The notes below the pieces were generated by a model. The model searched no databases, was not told where the DNA came from, and saw nothing but the letters and a program-made list of their open reading frames with translations. This document shows, piece by piece, positions 34,853-45,305 of a stretch of 64,000 nucleotides of DNA; the first letter of the stretch is position 1, and each line of letters begins with the position of its first letter. Origin of the DNA: Marinomonas balearica (lineage in GTDB: Bacteria > Pseudomonadota > Gammaproteobacteria > Pseudomonadales > Marinomonadaceae); contig NZ_SNXC01000015.1 of NCBI RefSeq assembly GCF_004362145.1, positions 186,001 to 250,000 of the forward strand, read 5' to 3'. Position numbers and translations under genes: made by a program.

Positions 34853-36787
34853 ATGGGTAAAATCATTGGTATTGACTTAGGTACAACGAACTCTTGTGTT
34901 GCTGTACTAGATGGCGAAAAATCACGTGTAATTGAAAATGCTGAGGGTGATCGCACCACTCCTTCTATTGTTGCTTTTACTGATGACGGCGAAACGTTAG
35001 TTGGTCAGTCTGCTAAGCGTCAAGCAGTGACAAACCCAACGAATACTCTGTTCGCAGTTAAGCGTTTGATCGGTCGCCGTTTTGAAGACAAAGTGGTTCA
35101 AAAAGACATCTCTATGGTGCCTTACAAAATCATCGCGGCTGATAACGGCGATGCTTGGGTAGAAGCAAAAGGCGACAAGAAAGCGCCGCCACAAGTTTCT
35201 GCTGAAGTTCTTAAGAAAATGAAGAAGACAGCGGAAGACTACTTGGGTGAAGCGGTAACTGAAGCTGTTATCACTGTTCCTGCTTACTTCAACGATTCTC
35301 AGCGTCAAGCAACAAAAGATGCGGGTAAAATCGCAGGTCTTGATGTTAAACGTATCATCAACGAGCCAACAGCGGCAGCACTTGCTTACGGTCTAGATAA
35401 AGCAACGGGTGATTCTACTGTTGCTGTATATGACCTTGGTGGTGGTACATTCGATATCTCTATCATCGAAATCGCTGATGTAGACGGTGAGAAGCAATTC
35501 GAAGTACTTTCTACAAACGGTGACACGTTCCTAGGTGGTGAAGACTTCGATATGCGTGTTATCGAATTTTTGGCTGCTGAATTTAAGAAAGACACTGGCA
35601 TCGATCTTCACAACGATCCTCTTGCGCTACAACGTTTGAAAGAAGCGGGTGAAAAAGCGAAAGTTGAATTGTCTTCTTCTAGCCAAACTGAGGTGAACCT
35701 TCCTTACATCACAGCAGATGCAACTGGGCCTAAACACCTTAACGTTAAACTAACTCGTTCTAAGCTTGAATCTTTGGTTGAAGAGCTTGTTGTTCAATCT
35801 CTAGAGCCTTGCCGTCAAGCGCTTAAAGATGCTGACGTGGACCCTTCTGACATTGATGAAGTTATTCTTGTTGGTGGTCAGACTCGTATGCCTCTTGTAC
35901 AAGAGAAAGTGTCTGAGTTCTTCGGTAAGGCACCTCGTAAAGACGTTAACCCTGACGAAGCTGTTGCAATGGGTGCTTCTATTCAAGGTGCGGTACTTGC
36001 GGGTGATGTAAAAGACGTTCTTCTTCTTGACGTAACGCCTCTTACTCTTGGTATCGAAACAATGGGTGGTGTAATGACTGCTCTGATCGAGAAGAACACA
36101 ACGATTCCTACTAAGAAATCTCAAGTGTTCTCTACTGCAGAAGACAACCAAAATGCAGTAACTATTCACGTTCTTCAAGGTGAGCGTAAGCAAGCGGGTC
36201 AGAACAAATCTCTAGGTCGTTTTGATTTGGCTGATATTCCTCCATCACCTCGTGGTATTCCACAAATCGAAGTAAGCTTCGACATCGATGCGAACGGTAT
36301 TTTGAGTGTATCTGCGAAAGATAAAGCGACAAACAAAGAGCAATCTATCGTAATTAAAGCCTCTTCTGGTCTAAGTGATGAAGAAGTTGAACAAATGGTA
36401 CGTGACGCTGAAGCAAACGCTGAGGAAGATCGTAAGTTTGAAGAACTTGTTCAGGTTCGTAACACTGCCGACGGCATGATTCACGCAACACGTAAGACTT
36501 TGGATGAAGCGGGCGATAAAGCGACTGCTGAAGAAAAAGAAGCAATCGAAACGGCTATCAAAGATCTTGAAGCTGCGCTTGAGTCTAACGACAAAGAAGC
36601 AATTGAAGAGAAAACCAATGCGCTTACTCAAGCGTCTGGCTCTTTAGCTCAAAAAATGTACGAGCAAGCACAAGCTAACGAAGCGGCTGCTGGCGCGGGC
36701 GCAGAAGCGGGTGCAGAACAAGCTTCTCAGCCACAAGACGATGCAGTAGACGCAGAGTTTGAAGAAGTTAAAGACGACAAAAAATAA
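34853..36787 (+). CDS. dnaK: Chaperone protein DnaK (Hsp70)
   Basis: Main Hsp70 chaperone (644 aa). The nucleotide-binding domain begins [17 protein letters not shown] and contains [11 protein letters not shown] near residue 195 and the linker [15 protein letters not shown] near residue 390. The substrate domain follows, with an Ala/Gly/Gln-rich tail ending [13 protein letters not shown]. The ATG at 34853 is chosen because GGAG is nine bases upstream; the in-frame ATG at 34847 is too close to it. Codon use is strongly biased, as expected for a highly expressed gene. Confidence 0.98.
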   Translation: MGKIIGIDLGTTNSCVAVLDGEKSRVIENAEGDRTTPSIVAFTDDGETLVGQSAKRQAVTNPTNTLFAVKRLIGRRFEDKVVQKDISMVPYKIIAADNGDAWVEAKGDKKAPPQVSAEVLKKMKKTAEDYLGEAVTEAVITVPAYFNDSQRQATKDAGKIAGLDVKRIINEPTAAALAYGLDKATGDSTVAVYDLGGGTFDISIIEIADVDGEKQFEVLSTNGDTFLGGEDFDMRVIEFLAAEFKKDTGIDLHNDPLALQRLKEAGEKAKVELSSSSQTEVNLPYITADATGPKHLNVKLTRSKLESLVEELVVQSLEPCRQALKDADVDPSDIDEVILVGGQTRMPLVQEKVSEFFGKAPRKDVNPDEAVAMGASIQGAVLAGDVKDVLLLDVTPLTLGIETMGGVMTALIEKNTTIPTKKSQVFSTAEDNQNAVTIHVLQGERKQAGQNKSLGRFDLADIPPSPRGIPQIEVSFDIDANGILSVSAKDKATNKEQSIVIKASSGLSDEEVEQMVRDAEANAEEDRKFEELVQVRNTADGMIHATRKTLDEAGDKATAEEKEAIETAIKDLEAALESNDKEAIEEKTNALTQASGSLAQKMYEQAQANEAAAGAGAEAGAEQASQPQDDAVDAEFEEVKDDKK

Positions 36788-36829
36788 GCCTTAGTGGTGA
36801 TTTTTAATCGTCGTCCATGAAGGACAAAG

Positions 36830-36856
36830 GCAAAACACGGATGTTCCGTGTTTTGC
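36830..36856 (+). terminator. Hairpin in the dnaK-dnaJ spacer
   Basis: Perfect 11-bp stem GCAAAACACGG/CCGTGTTTTGC with a five-base loop, 42 bases after dnaK. Partial termination or mRNA processing here would keep DnaJ below DnaK. No T-run follows. Confidence 0.5.
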
Positions 36857-36969
36857 TGTCTTTAGGATTGGCTAAGGGAAGTGTAAATAAGTCTTCTAAT
36901 CTGAGAGAAACATAGACGGTTTATTTATACCCTCTCTGCTCTCACTCGAAAGGTGCAGGAATCCTCGTA

Positions 36970-38109
36970 ATGAGTAAACGTGATTATTATGAAGTGCTTG
37001 GTGTCAGCCGCGATGCTGATAAAAAAGCGATCAAAAAAGCGTATCGTTCGCTTGCTAACAAGTACCATCCAGATAAAAATCCAGACAATGAAGAAGCGCT
37101 GGAAAAGTTTAAAGAACTTGCAGAAGCTTATGAGATTCTCTCAACTGAAGAGAAGCGTGAAGCCTACGACCGATTTGGTCATGAAGGTGTAAACGGTCAG
37201 GCAGGCGCAGGTGGCTTCGGCGGTGCTGGTGCCGGCGGCTTTAGTGATATCTTCGGTGATGTTTTTGGCGATATTTTTGGTGGAGCGGGCGGAGGTGGCG
37301 GCCAACAAAGCCGTACTCGTCGTGGTTCAGATTTACGCTACACCCTAGAGCTTGATTTAGAGCAAGCTGTTTGGGGATGCGAAGAAAAAATTCGTATTCC
37401 AACATTAGTGGATTGTGAGAAGTGTGAAGGCAGCGGCGCGAAGGCAGGTACTAAACCTACGACGTGTCCTACCTGTAATGGCGCTGGACAAGTACGTATG
37501 TCTCAGGGCTTCTTCTCTGTTCAGCAAACGTGTCCTCAGTGTCATGGTCAAGGGCAGGTTATCTCTGATCCTTGTAATTCATGTCATGGTCAAGGCCGTA
37601 AGCAAGAATACAAAACGCTGAATGTTAAGATCCCAGCCGGTGTTGATACAGGTGATCGAATTCGTCTTTCTGGTGAAGGTGAAGCCGGAACGTTTGGTGG
37701 CCCTGCTGGAGACTTGTTCGTTCAGGTGTCTGTTAAGCCTCATGCAATATTTGAGCGTGATGGTTCAAACTTGTATTGCGAAGTCCCTATCAGTTTTACC
37801 ACGGCAGCATTAGGCGGTGAAATTGATGTGCCGACGTTAGATGGTCGTGTTCGCTTGAAGGTAACGGCAGAGTGTCAAACGGGTAAATTATTCCGATTGC
37901 GCAACAAGGGTGTGAAGCCTGTTCGTGGCGGCCCAGTTGGTGATTTGATTTGTAAGGTCGTTGTTGAAACGCCAGTTAACCTGACTGACCGTCAAAAAGA
38001 ACTGCTGCAAGAATTGTCTGATTCAATGGGAGAAGAAAGTGATCATTCTCCGAAGCAGAAAACATGGTTTGATGGCGTGAAGAAGTTTTTTGACGAGATC
38101 AAGAAGTAG
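36970..38109 (+). CDS. dnaJ: Chaperone protein DnaJ (Hsp40)
   Basis: Co-chaperone (379 aa) that stimulates DnaK ATPase. The J domain covers about residues 1-70 with HPD at 33-35. A Gly/Phe-rich segment of GGFGGAG type follows to about residue 115. The zinc-finger region has all four CxxCxGxG motifs ([32 protein letters not shown]) near residues 148-210. The C-terminal substrate domains are complete. It completes the grpE-dnaK-dnaJ set. Confidence 0.98.
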   Translation: MSKRDYYEVLGVSRDADKKAIKKAYRSLANKYHPDKNPDNEEALEKFKELAEAYEILSTEEKREAYDRFGHEGVNGQAGAGGFGGAGAGGFSDIFGDVFGDIFGGAGGGGGQQSRTRRGSDLRYTLELDLEQAVWGCEEKIRIPTLVDCEKCEGSGAKAGTKPTTCPTCNGAGQVRMSQGFFSVQQTCPQCHGQGQVISDPCNSCHGQGRKQEYKTLNVKIPAGVDTGDRIRLSGEGEAGTFGGPAGDLFVQVSVKPHAIFERDGSNLYCEVPISFTTAALGGEIDVPTLDGRVRLKVTAECQTGKLFRLRNKGVKPVRGGPVGDLICKVVVETPVNLTDRQKELLQELSDSMGEESDHSPKQKTWFDGVKKFFDEIKK

Positions 38110-38131
38110 CTTTTCGGTCTAATGGCCTTTT

Positions 38132-38168
38132 TCCCTAACCCCATGTTATGAATGTATGGGGTTAGGGA
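38132..38168. terminator. Stem-loop between dnaJ and the uridine-kinase-like gene
   Basis: Perfect 13-bp stem TCCCTAACCCCAT/ATGGGGTTAGGGA with an 11-base loop between convergent genes. It is the likely 3' end for one or both transcripts. Confidence 0.6.
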
Positions 38169-38179
38169 GACGTTTAAAT

Positions 38180-38794
38180 TTAGCTTTTTGCGCTTTTCTT
38201 ATCCAAAACTGCTTCAATATAGTTTTGTAAGAGGTTTGCCGCATTAGTAAAGCTGTTGTTGTTAGGGATAACTAAATCGGCTTTGCTGCGAATTTCTAAC
38301 GTTTTTAGCGATGCTTGACGGACGTGTCGCATGTAACGACTTGTAACTTCGTTTACATTTCTTCCCCGTTCCGCGATGTCTCTTTTTAAACGACGAACAA
38401 TGGCGATGTCCATATCCGTGTCAACAAACAGCAGATAATCTACAGCGTCTCGAATTGCGGCATCTTGAAACATCATATGCCCTTCGATTAAAACAACATG
38501 AGTCGGCTCAAGATTACGATAGCCTATGCGTTTATGTTGGGAGTGATCATAAACTGGAATTTCGTTAGGTTGTTGACGGTTCTTACAATTATGGATCGCA
38601 AGCTTAATGCTTTCGACGTCCAAAGAGCTTAAATCATCAAAGTTGTATACATCTGGGTCGATGCTACCGCACCCATTGTAGAAGCTGTCTTGACAGAGAA
38701 CGGTAATGCGTTCCTCTTGTCCTTCAGCCAAAAGAGAGCATAAACGGCTTTTGCCGCTACCCGAAATACCTGTTACGCCAATTACAAGCGCCAT
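38180..38794 (-). CDS. Uridine kinase-like P-loop kinase
   Basis: Cytosolic kinase (204 aa) of the uridine kinase/phosphoribulokinase family. The P-loop is GVTGISGSGKS near residues 5-15. A nucleoside-site segment DSFYNG and the YNFDD and VLIEGHMMF strands match the family, as does the lid arginine cluster RRLKRDIAERGR. It lacks the longer C-terminal region of E. coli Udk, so the substrate could be uridine or another small nucleoside-like compound. The ATG at 38794 has GAGG six bases upstream; an in-frame codon at 38809 does not. Confidence 0.8.
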   Translation of the reverse strand: MALVIGVTGISGSGKSRLCSLLAEGQEERITVLCQDSFYNGCGSIDPDVYNFDDLSSLDVESIKLAIHNCKNRQQPNEIPVYDHSQHKRIGYRNLEPTHVVLIEGHMMFQDAAIRDAVDYLLFVDTDMDIAIVRRLKRDIAERGRNVNEVTSRYMRHVRQASLKTLEIRSKADLVIPNNNSFTNAANLLQNYIEAVLDKKSAKS

Positions 38795-38958
38795 GAAATA
38801 CCTCAACAAATAGAATACAGAACATAACCTTTATAGGTTGTATACTATATCAAATTATTGCTTTTTTTTCTTTCTGACTTTTTGGTCAATTTAGATCTTT
38901 CTATTTTCTGAATTAGCCTTATCCTTTAAAGGCTATTTATTTCATCTGGACATTTGAA

Positions 38959-39543
38959 ATGCGTTTTAATTCTTTTTTGTACTGCTCTCTATTTTTGACA
39001 GGAGCGTTGGTATCCACCTCTTCATATGCTACGGCTGCAGAGACTCAATCAAGTGAAGTTGATTCTGAGCTTGCAGCGCCATCATTGCAAACCAAAGCTG
39101 AGTTGTTTGGGTTGGAAGTTAATAATTTGAGTCAGGCTGATTTTGAAGTTCATTTACAGAAAATGGGGCTTCAGCCATATCCTTCTTACCGAGACGGGGT
39201 AGCCACATATAGCTTAGGGCCAGAAGGTATTCTCGGTATTCGTGAGCTTACAGTGCTTTTTAATCAATATAAATTCATTAAGAAGGCGACATTATCAGGT
39301 GTGGTAGAAAGTCCTAAAAAACGGGCATCATTGGGTAAGCTGCTGGAAAAGAAATACGGACCACCAAGTGTAGGCTTTGTCCGTGATGGCTACGGTCGAG
39401 CAAAATGGTTCTTTAATGACGGGACCGTGATTGTACTGCGCAATACAACCTTCGATGTGTCGGTGAGTTATGTTGATGAAGTGCCAAAAATTCAATCTGA
39501 ATCTGGCAAGATTGATGTAGAATCTCTACTCAGAAAGCAGTAA
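38959..39543 (+). CDS. Secreted protein of unknown function
   Basis: A 194-residue protein with a Sec signal peptide (MRFNSFLYCSLFLTGALV...), cleaved probably after SSYATA near residue 26. The mature part begins AETQSSEVDSEL, and a central region has repeated Tyr and aromatic residues (PYPSYRDGVATYSLGPEGI) and a basic stretch SPKKRASLGKLLEKKYGPP. I do not recognise the family. The layout of the second half (LLEKKYGPPS, KWFFNDGTVIVLRN) resembles small periplasmic beta-rich proteins. A DUF3392 gene follows 24 bases later on the same strand. Confidence 0.7.
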   Translation: MRFNSFLYCSLFLTGALVSTSSYATAAETQSSEVDSELAAPSLQTKAELFGLEVNNLSQADFEVHLQKMGLQPYPSYRDGVATYSLGPEGILGIRELTVLFNQYKFIKKATLSGVVESPKKRASLGKLLEKKYGPPSVGFVRDGYGRAKWFFNDGTVIVLRNTTFDVSVSYVDEVPKIQSESGKIDVESLLRKQ

Positions 39544-39567
39544 TCAACTTTTATCCGGTCTTTGCAA

Positions 39568-39900
39568 ATGGATATGCTATTTGAATTAAACACCTCTGCG
39601 GCTCGATTTATGCAGCCGCATCTAAACGACATCGCTTTGGCATTTGTCGCTACCTGTTTGGTAATCTACGGTGATCGTATAAACCGCACTGTAAAAAGGG
39701 CGGTTTCCTCTTGGGTCTTCCTCGCCAGAATATCAGCATTCATTCTCATGTGTACCTTTGGTTATGGGTTGCTCACTCTTTGGGTTCAGCCTTTAGTGCT
39801 ATGGGGGTTAACGCACATCAATGTAACCTATCGGCCTTTAACAATTGTCATAAGTTTTGTGATTTTGGGTGTTTTAGCCGAAAGAAAACGATATTTGTAA
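39568..39900 (+). CDS. DUF3392 family inner-membrane protein
   Basis: A short membrane protein (110 aa) recognised as DUF3392, with three hydrophobic helices and a conserved DRINRTVKRAVSSWVFLARISAFI region. Function is unknown. An in-frame TTG at 39562 precedes the ATG at 39568; neither has a clear Shine-Dalgarno, and the ATG is chosen by convention. It is 24 bases downstream of the secreted protein and probably co-transcribed with it. Confidence 0.72.
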   Translation: MDMLFELNTSAARFMQPHLNDIALAFVATCLVIYGDRINRTVKRAVSSWVFLARISAFILMCTFGYGLLTLWVQPLVLWGLTHINVTYRPLTIVISFVILGVLAERKRYL

Positions 39901-40162
39901 AAAAAATCATGAAATTTTTTACCCTATCTTGTTTGTTAGTTACGGAATAATTGCAAAATAGACTCGTCTTCCGCGCTATATCATTTTCTTATGTTGTAAA
40001 TTTTCAACAAGCTCACTTTTATTTTGTTCTTTTCATAAAATATCTCTCTAAATGGCGGATTTTTAACGAATTTTGTTGTCTTGTTACAATTTGTCTTTCT
40101 CAAATTTGAAATATAAACTGCATCCCATATCGCATCTATTAGTCTGTTTTCGGGGGCAGGAA

Positions 40163-41530
40163 ATGACAGATACTTGGTTACAAACTCTTTCTCAGGTGGA
40201 ATCTTTAATTCCATTGTTGGGTAAACTTGGTCGTGAACAATCTCTTAAAGTACAGTTGGCAGGTCAGACTCTTATGTCGGATTCTGTAACTGGATTGATG
40301 GAACTGTTTGATCGTTATCCAGGTGTTGATTTGGGGCGCGTAAAACAAGTTTTGACTGACGCTCAAGAAAGCGGCATGGGCAATGGTATTTTGGAACTTG
40401 AAGACGCGCTAGCAGATGCGCAGATTTCTGAAGGTCTTCTTTCTGCAACGGGCGAAGAAACGCCGGTTGTTTTGTACGGGTTCGGACGTATCGGTCGTCT
40501 ACTAGCACGCCGTATTTGTGCTGTTGGTCATACTACTCCTGGAATGAAGCTGGCGGCTATCGTCGTTCGCCGCGCGGGAGATAAAGATCTCGAAAAGCGC
40601 GCAAGCTTGCTTAAGTATGATTCTGTTCACGGTACATACGAAGGCGTTGTAAAAGCAGATAAAGAAAACGATGTTCTTCTTATTAACGGCAACCCTGTGA
40701 AAGTGATTTACGCATCAGATCCTGCTGAAGTCGATTATGCGGCATCAGGCATTGAAGGTGCTTTGCTAGTGGATAACACAGGTCGCTGGCGCGATCATGA
40801 TGGTCTAAGTGTTCACCTTTCTCGTCCAGGAATTGAGCGTGTTGTATTGACCGCACCTGGCAAGCAAATGAAGAACGTTGTATACGGTGTGAATGACGTT
40901 GATGTTGATGCTGAGGATCGAATTGTATCTGCTGCATCTTGTACGACCAACGCTATTACGCCAATTTTATCTGTCTTGGAAGATAAGTTCGGCATTGAAT
41001 CGGGTCATGTTGAAACGGTTCATGCTTATACAAACGATCAAAACCTGATTGATAATGTTCACAAAGGTGATCGTCGTGGACGTGCCGCAGGCATGAACAT
41101 GGTTATGACTGAAACTGGCGCTGCAAAAGCGGTTTCTAAGGCCATCCCTTCTTTAGAGGGTAAGTTAAGCGGCAGCGCTATTCGCGTTCCAGTAATTAAC
41201 GTCTCTATTGCTGTATTAAGTTTAAATTTGAAAGCAGAAACGTCTGTAGAAGAGATTAACGCTCTTCTTCAGCAAGCTTCTGAAAGCGCAGCGTTAGCTG
41301 GCCAGATTGGTTTCAGTGACGCAGCGGATGCAGTGAGTTCTGATTTTATCGGCTGTGAACAAGCTGGTATTTTGGATTCGCTGTCTACTAAGGTTCGCGG
41401 TAATCAAGCTACGCTATATGTTTGGTACGACAATGAATATGGCTACAGCTGCCAAGTTGTTCGTCTAATGGAGAAACTTGCTCAAGCAGTCTCTTTAGAG
41501 GATCAGGTAGCGGAAGAGCAAGCAGCTTGA
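40163..41530 (+). CDS. Glyceraldehyde-3-phosphate dehydrogenase, long form
   Basis: NAD(P)-dependent GAPDH (455 aa). The Rossmann glycine motif is VVLYGFGRIGRLLAR, near residue 100. The catalytic segment is SAASCTTNAITP with the active-site Cys, and the phosphate-site NDQNLIDNVHKGDRRGRAAGMNM region is intact. An N-terminal extension of about 95 residues, absent from GapA, is typical of the long GAPDH class in Pseudomonas-like bacteria. The ATG at 40163 is chosen for the GGCAGGA just upstream; the open frame extends 90 bases further without a conserved start. A terminator follows. Confidence 0.92.
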   Translation: MTDTWLQTLSQVESLIPLLGKLGREQSLKVQLAGQTLMSDSVTGLMELFDRYPGVDLGRVKQVLTDAQESGMGNGILELEDALADAQISEGLLSATGEETPVVLYGFGRIGRLLARRICAVGHTTPGMKLAAIVVRRAGDKDLEKRASLLKYDSVHGTYEGVVKADKENDVLLINGNPVKVIYASDPAEVDYAASGIEGALLVDNTGRWRDHDGLSVHLSRPGIERVVLTAPGKQMKNVVYGVNDVDVDAEDRIVSAASCTTNAITPILSVLEDKFGIESGHVETVHAYTNDQNLIDNVHKGDRRGRAAGMNMVMTETGAAKAVSKAIPSLEGKLSGSAIRVPVINVSIAVLSLNLKAETSVEEINALLQQASESAALAGQIGFSDAADAVSSDFIGCEQAGILDSLSTKVRGNQATLYVWYDNEYGYSCQVVRLMEKLAQAVSLEDQVAEEQAA

Positions 41531-41608
41531 CCGGAGCACAGTTAAGTAAAATTGGTGATGTGGCTTTTACAGTCTAGTCATCGATCTTCTTAAGCATGTG
41601 TGTTACTT

Positions 41609-41634
41609 AGGCGACCTTTTGGTCGCCTTTTTTT
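41609..41634 (+). terminator. Rho-independent terminator after the GAPDH gene
   Basis: AGGCGACC-TTTT-GGTCGCCT hairpin followed by six T, between the GAPDH gene and the convergent TSUP gene. Confidence 0.9.
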
Positions 41635-41665
41635 ATTCTGTACGAATAGAAAATAAGAATAAAAA

Positions 41666-42439
41666 TTAGAGCTGCTGACTGAGCAGTTTTAGTGAAATCG
41701 CTAAGCACATAAAGATGACCATTGGGCGAATGATTGATGCGCCTTTGCTAATTACCATGCGTGAGCCAACCTGCGCGCCTAGCCATTGACCTAGTGCCAT
41801 AACACACCCAAGCCCCCAAACGATATGCCCTGTAAAGGAGAACATCACCAGAGACGACACATTACTGGTTGCGTTGAGGATCTTGGTATGAGCGGTCGCT
41901 GAAACAATAGAAAGCCCCATAAAGCACAAATAGGCGGTTGAGAAGAAAGCGCCTGTTCCCGGTCCAATAAGACCGTCATAAAAACCAATTCCGGTACCAA
42001 TAATAAGTGCAAATTGAAGGTGACTTAATGTCACTTTGGATGAAATGACGGGCTGAAGCTTAGGCAGCCAATAAAAAAACGCAGCGACTGCAATTAGAAT
42101 AATAGGTATCGCTTTAATCAATGCGTTACTGTCCAAATAGGAAACAAGTAACGTTCCAGTAATGCTCCCCAAGGCCGTCATTAATATCGCGAACCACATT
42201 GTATTTAGCTGAACCTGACGTGTTCTTACAAAATGATACGATGCTGATAGTGTACCAGCGCATCCTTGGAGCTTATTTGTTGCGAGTGCTTCGGCTGGCG
42301 AAAGCCCAGCGGCAAGTAAGACAGGAAGGGTGATCAGCCCTCCGCCTCCGGCGATGGTATCGATCACTCCGGCAAAAAAAGCTGTAATAAAAAGACCGAA
42401 ATACAGCCAAACAGAAAACTCCCCTAATAGCCCTTCCAT
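41666..42439 (-). CDS. TSUP/TauE-SafE family membrane protein (YfcA-like)
   Basis: Inner-membrane permease (257 aa) of the TauE/SafE sulfite exporter superfamily. About eight helices form two similar halves. The first motif is FFAGVIDTIAGGGGLITLPVLL near residue 21 and the second is GFYDGLIGPGTGAFF near residue 151, the paired GxxG-rich loops typical of YfcA. The substrate is unknown; relatives export sulfur-containing anions. It stands alone, convergent with GAPDH. Confidence 0.88.
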   Translation of the reverse strand: MEGLLGEFSVWLYFGLFITAFFAGVIDTIAGGGGLITLPVLLAAGLSPAEALATNKLQGCAGTLSASYHFVRTRQVQLNTMWFAILMTALGSITGTLLVSYLDSNALIKAIPIILIAVAAFFYWLPKLQPVISSKVTLSHLQFALIIGTGIGFYDGLIGPGTGAFFSTAYLCFMGLSIVSATAHTKILNATSNVSSLVMFSFTGHIVWGLGCVMALGQWLGAQVGSRMVISKGASIIRPMVIFMCLAISLKLLSQQL

Positions 42440-42548
42440 GACACTCCTTTTGTGACAATATTCATAATTGGGCTATATTTTATCAGGCTTTTTAGAGAAG
42501 TAGCGCTAGGCGTATTTCTAAATGTTTATCATCCTGTGGCTGTGGGCG

Positions 42549-44111
42549 CTATGTTGATGTTTCTTCTGATTGATATGAAGACGGTTGCGAATGCGATAGA
42601 TCGTTGGATTCAATAAAGTGTTGTTGAATATACTGATCAACAAATTGTTTGAGAGACTCTTTTTGTTCTTGGTTGAACTCAAGCCCCAGTTTACTCCTGC
42701 GCCAAAGAACATCATCGGCGGATCTAGCCCATTCAGATTCCATTAGATAGCGTACTTCTGCTTCATACAGGCCGGCTCCGAACAGCGTCCCTAAGTCGGA
42801 AGTATCACCGATATTTTTCAACATGGTATGCGTTAGTGTGCCGTAGGAGGCAACAAAACGTTTGGCCATATGAGCGGTTAAGAAGGGATACTTTTGCTGT
42901 AAGGATACGGCATAGGAGTCATGTCCTTGAGTGAAGTCTCCTCCGGGTAAGGGTTTACTGTCTGTCCAAGCATCTCCCATTTTGCTTAAGTAGGGCGCTA
43001 GGTCTTTCATTGCTGACAGTGCTAGTTGGCGATAAGTGGTGATTTTTCCACCAAAGACACTCAATAGAGGGGCTTTTCCGGATTCGTCTTCAGTATACAA
43101 GGTGTAGTCACGAGTTACCGCCGAAGGGTCATCCGATTCGTCTTGGAGCAGTGGACGTACACCCGAATATGTCCAAACAATTTCGTCACGTGAGAGCGGT
43201 TGTTTGAAGTGTTGATTGGCAACATTGAGGATGTAGTGAATTTCCTCTTCTGAAATGGAAACGTCTTTAGGGTCGCCTTTATATTCAACGTCTGTTGTTC
43301 CGATGAGTGTGTAGTTTTCTCTATATGGGATGGCAAATACAATGCGCTTGTCGGCATTTTGCATGATGAATGCATTGGTTTGGCTGTAAAGGCGTGGTAC
43401 AACGATATGGCTGCCCTTTATCATTCGTATTCCGTACGGAGCTTTACGCTGTACTTTGGATTCAATAAATGAAGAAACCCAAGGTCCTGCTGCATTGACC
43501 AACGCATCTGCAGTGACGGTTCGTACTTCACCGTTTAGTTGATTTTTTAGCTCGATATGCCACGTACCATTTTTTCGATAGGCATTGCTACACTCTGTTC
43601 TTACGTTAATTTGTGCGCCATTTTGTTGTGCGCTCAGAGCGTTAATCACGACGAGACGAGCATCGTCTACCCAGCAATCTGAATATTCAAAGCCTTGTTT
43701 GATGGAAGGTTTTAGTGGACTAGAGCGATCATACTTTAGCCCTTTTGATCCCGCTAGTTGCTCACGCTTCCCTAAATGATCATATAAAAACAAGCCGAGA
43801 CGAATAAGCCAAGCAGGTCTTAAGTGAGGCTGGTGCGGCATTTGAAATCGCATGGGTGTGACTAAGTGCGGTGCCGTTTTGAGTAATACTTCGCGCTCGC
43901 TCAGTGCTTCTCGTACTAATCGGAATTCATAGTGCTCAAGGTAGCGTAGCCCTCCATGAATCAATTTGCTGCTGGCTGATGACGTGGCGCTGGCAAGGTC
44001 ACGCATTTCACATAATCCAACGGTCAGTCCTCGGCCAGCTGCATCCGCAGCAATGCCTGTACCGTTGATGCCACCACCAATAACAAAGAGATCAAAATGT
44101 GTTTTTTGCAT
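42549..44111 (-). CDS. glpD: Aerobic glycerol-3-phosphate dehydrogenase
   Basis: Membrane-associated FAD enzyme (520 aa) that oxidises glycerol-3-phosphate to dihydroxyacetone phosphate, feeding electrons to ubiquinone. The FAD-binding motif GGGINGTGIAADAAGRGL lies near residues 10-27, and the conserved SKLIHGGLRYLEHYEF segment is present. The ATG at 44111 is chosen because GAGG lies six bases upstream; the ATG at 44126 lacks it. The promoter region holds a GlpR-like operator at 44159-44178. The gene shares a regulon with glpR and glpK. Confidence 0.95.
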   Translation of the reverse strand: MQKTHFDLFVIGGGINGTGIAADAAGRGLTVGLCEMRDLASATSSASSKLIHGGLRYLEHYEFRLVREALSEREVLLKTAPHLVTPMRFQMPHQPHLRPAWLIRLGLFLYDHLGKREQLAGSKGLKYDRSSPLKPSIKQGFEYSDCWVDDARLVVINALSAQQNGAQINVRTECSNAYRKNGTWHIELKNQLNGEVRTVTADALVNAAGPWVSSFIESKVQRKAPYGIRMIKGSHIVVPRLYSQTNAFIMQNADKRIVFAIPYRENYTLIGTTDVEYKGDPKDVSISEEEIHYILNVANQHFKQPLSRDEIVWTYSGVRPLLQDESDDPSAVTRDYTLYTEDESGKAPLLSVFGGKITTYRQLALSAMKDLAPYLSKMGDAWTDSKPLPGGDFTQGHDSYAVSLQQKYPFLTAHMAKRFVASYGTLTHTMLKNIGDTSDLGTLFGAGLYEAEVRYLMESEWARSADDVLWRRSKLGLEFNQEQKESLKQFVDQYIQQHFIESNDLSHSQPSSYQSEETST

Positions 44112-44158
44112 GATTTGCCTCGGCATCGAGCCATTAAACGAAACTAAACGAATGTGAT

Positions 44159-44178
44159 TTTATTCGAAAACGAACATT
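44159..44178. promoter_or_regulatory. GlpR-like operator upstream of glpD
   Basis: TTTATTCGAAAACGAACATT matches the GlpR consensus WATKTTCGWWAWCGAACATW at 18 of 20 positions. It lies 48-67 bases upstream of the glpD start and adjoins a TATAA-rich -10 candidate. Confidence 0.7.
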
Positions 44179-44355
44179 TTATAATGATGTTATTCCTTTG
44201 TGGTCTTTTTAGCAATATAGATTTGAATGAAAAATGATCGATTTGTATTGGTTGAGATGACTAGTAGGTGATGTCGACTTTTGCAATAGCGTTGGGAGCG
44301 TGGTTTACAGTATTTGTAATTAATACGTCGTTTGAGGCTTGGCTAAGTAGGGGTC

Positions 44356-45120
44356 TTAATGACAGATTTCCAATTCTACTTTGTGCTCTTTCATTAATGA
44401 AAGAGTTTGCTTTGGCGGTTCAATATCCGTAAAAAGTTTATCTACTTGGCCTAGATGACCTAAGCGTACTACGGCATGACGGCCAAATTTTGCGTTGTCT
44501 GCCGCCAGAAATACATTGCGTGAATTTGCAATGATTGTTTGAGCCACGCGCACTTCTTGATAATCGAAATCCAATAGGGAGCCGTCGGCTTGGTCAATTG
44601 CGCTGATCCCGATGATGCCAAAATCAACACGAAATTGATTAATGAAGTCTATTGTGGCTTCACCCATTACCCCACCGTCGCGAGAACGTACCGTGCCTCC
44701 GGCGATAATGACGGTAAAATCAGGCTTAACGCTTAGGATTGCAGCGACATTCAAATTATTGGTAATCACTTGAAGGCCTTCATGATTTAAAAGTGCTTTT
44801 GCAACGGCTTCTGTTGTGGTTCCTATGTTGATGAATAACGAGGCGTTATTAGGGATTTCTGACGCGAGTTGAGCTGCAATCCTGCGTTTTGCGTCTTGTT
44901 GAAGTGCTTGCCTTGTCGAGTAGGCGACGTTGGTGGTACTGGAATCATAACTGGCACCGCCATGGTGTCGTCTGATTTGATGTGAATCGACCAGCGTGTT
45001 GATATCTCGACGGATTGTTTGCGGTGTGACGGAAAATGCTTGAGCTAATTCGTCGACGGAAAGATAGCCTTTCTCTTTTACGAGTTTCACTATGCGGTCT
45101 TGGCGAGTCATTTGGCTCAT
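44356..45120 (-). CDS. glpR: Glycerol-3-phosphate regulon repressor (DeoR family)
   Basis: DeoR-family repressor (254 aa) of glycerol catabolism. The N-terminal helix-turn-helix is [27 protein letters not shown] near residues 18-44. The C-terminal sugar-phosphate sensor has [12 protein letters not shown]. It lies between glpD and glpK and is divergent from glpK, with a perfect GlpR palindrome in the shared region. The ligand is glycerol-3-phosphate by family knowledge. Confidence 0.9.
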   Translation of the reverse strand: MSQMTRQDRIVKLVKEKGYLSVDELAQAFSVTPQTIRRDINTLVDSHQIRRHHGGASYDSSTTNVAYSTRQALQQDAKRRIAAQLASEIPNNASLFINIGTTTEAVAKALLNHEGLQVITNNLNVAAILSVKPDFTVIIAGGTVRSRDGGVMGEATIDFINQFRVDFGIIGISAIDQADGSLLDFDYQEVRVAQTIIANSRNVFLAADNAKFGRHAVVRLGHLGQVDKLFTDIEPPKQTLSLMKEHKVELEICH

Positions 45121-45181
45121 ATTCAGAATACCCTCAATTTTCTAAAAAGCTTGCTAATCCAATTAAAAGTATATTTTAATG

Positions 45182-45209
45182 ACACTATGTTCGAATTCGA
45201 ACATAGTGT
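45182..45209. promoter_or_regulatory. Perfect palindromic GlpR operator between glpR and glpK
   Basis: A 28-bp perfect palindrome centred on GAATTC, with half-site ACACTATGTTCGAA. It agrees with the GlpR consensus TATGTTCG...CGAACATA. It lies 62 bases before the glpR start on one side and 97 before glpK on the other, so it can control both. Confidence 0.85.
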
Positions 45210-45305
45210 TGGATTTATATAAGCCCATAAGAATAACATACTCAGCCACTTTCTTAGTGACTTGGCAGGCGTAAAGCCGATTATTAATAAAAAGAGAATA
45301 TCGTC

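Noticed and set aside
35801..36193. 130-codon minus-strand frame inside dnaK
   Set aside because: It is an antisense shadow of a codon-biased gene; the product is not protein-like and nothing supports expression.
40073..40162. 30-codon N-terminal extension of GAPDH
   Set aside because: The ATG at 40163 has a ribosome site and the extension is not GAPDH-like.
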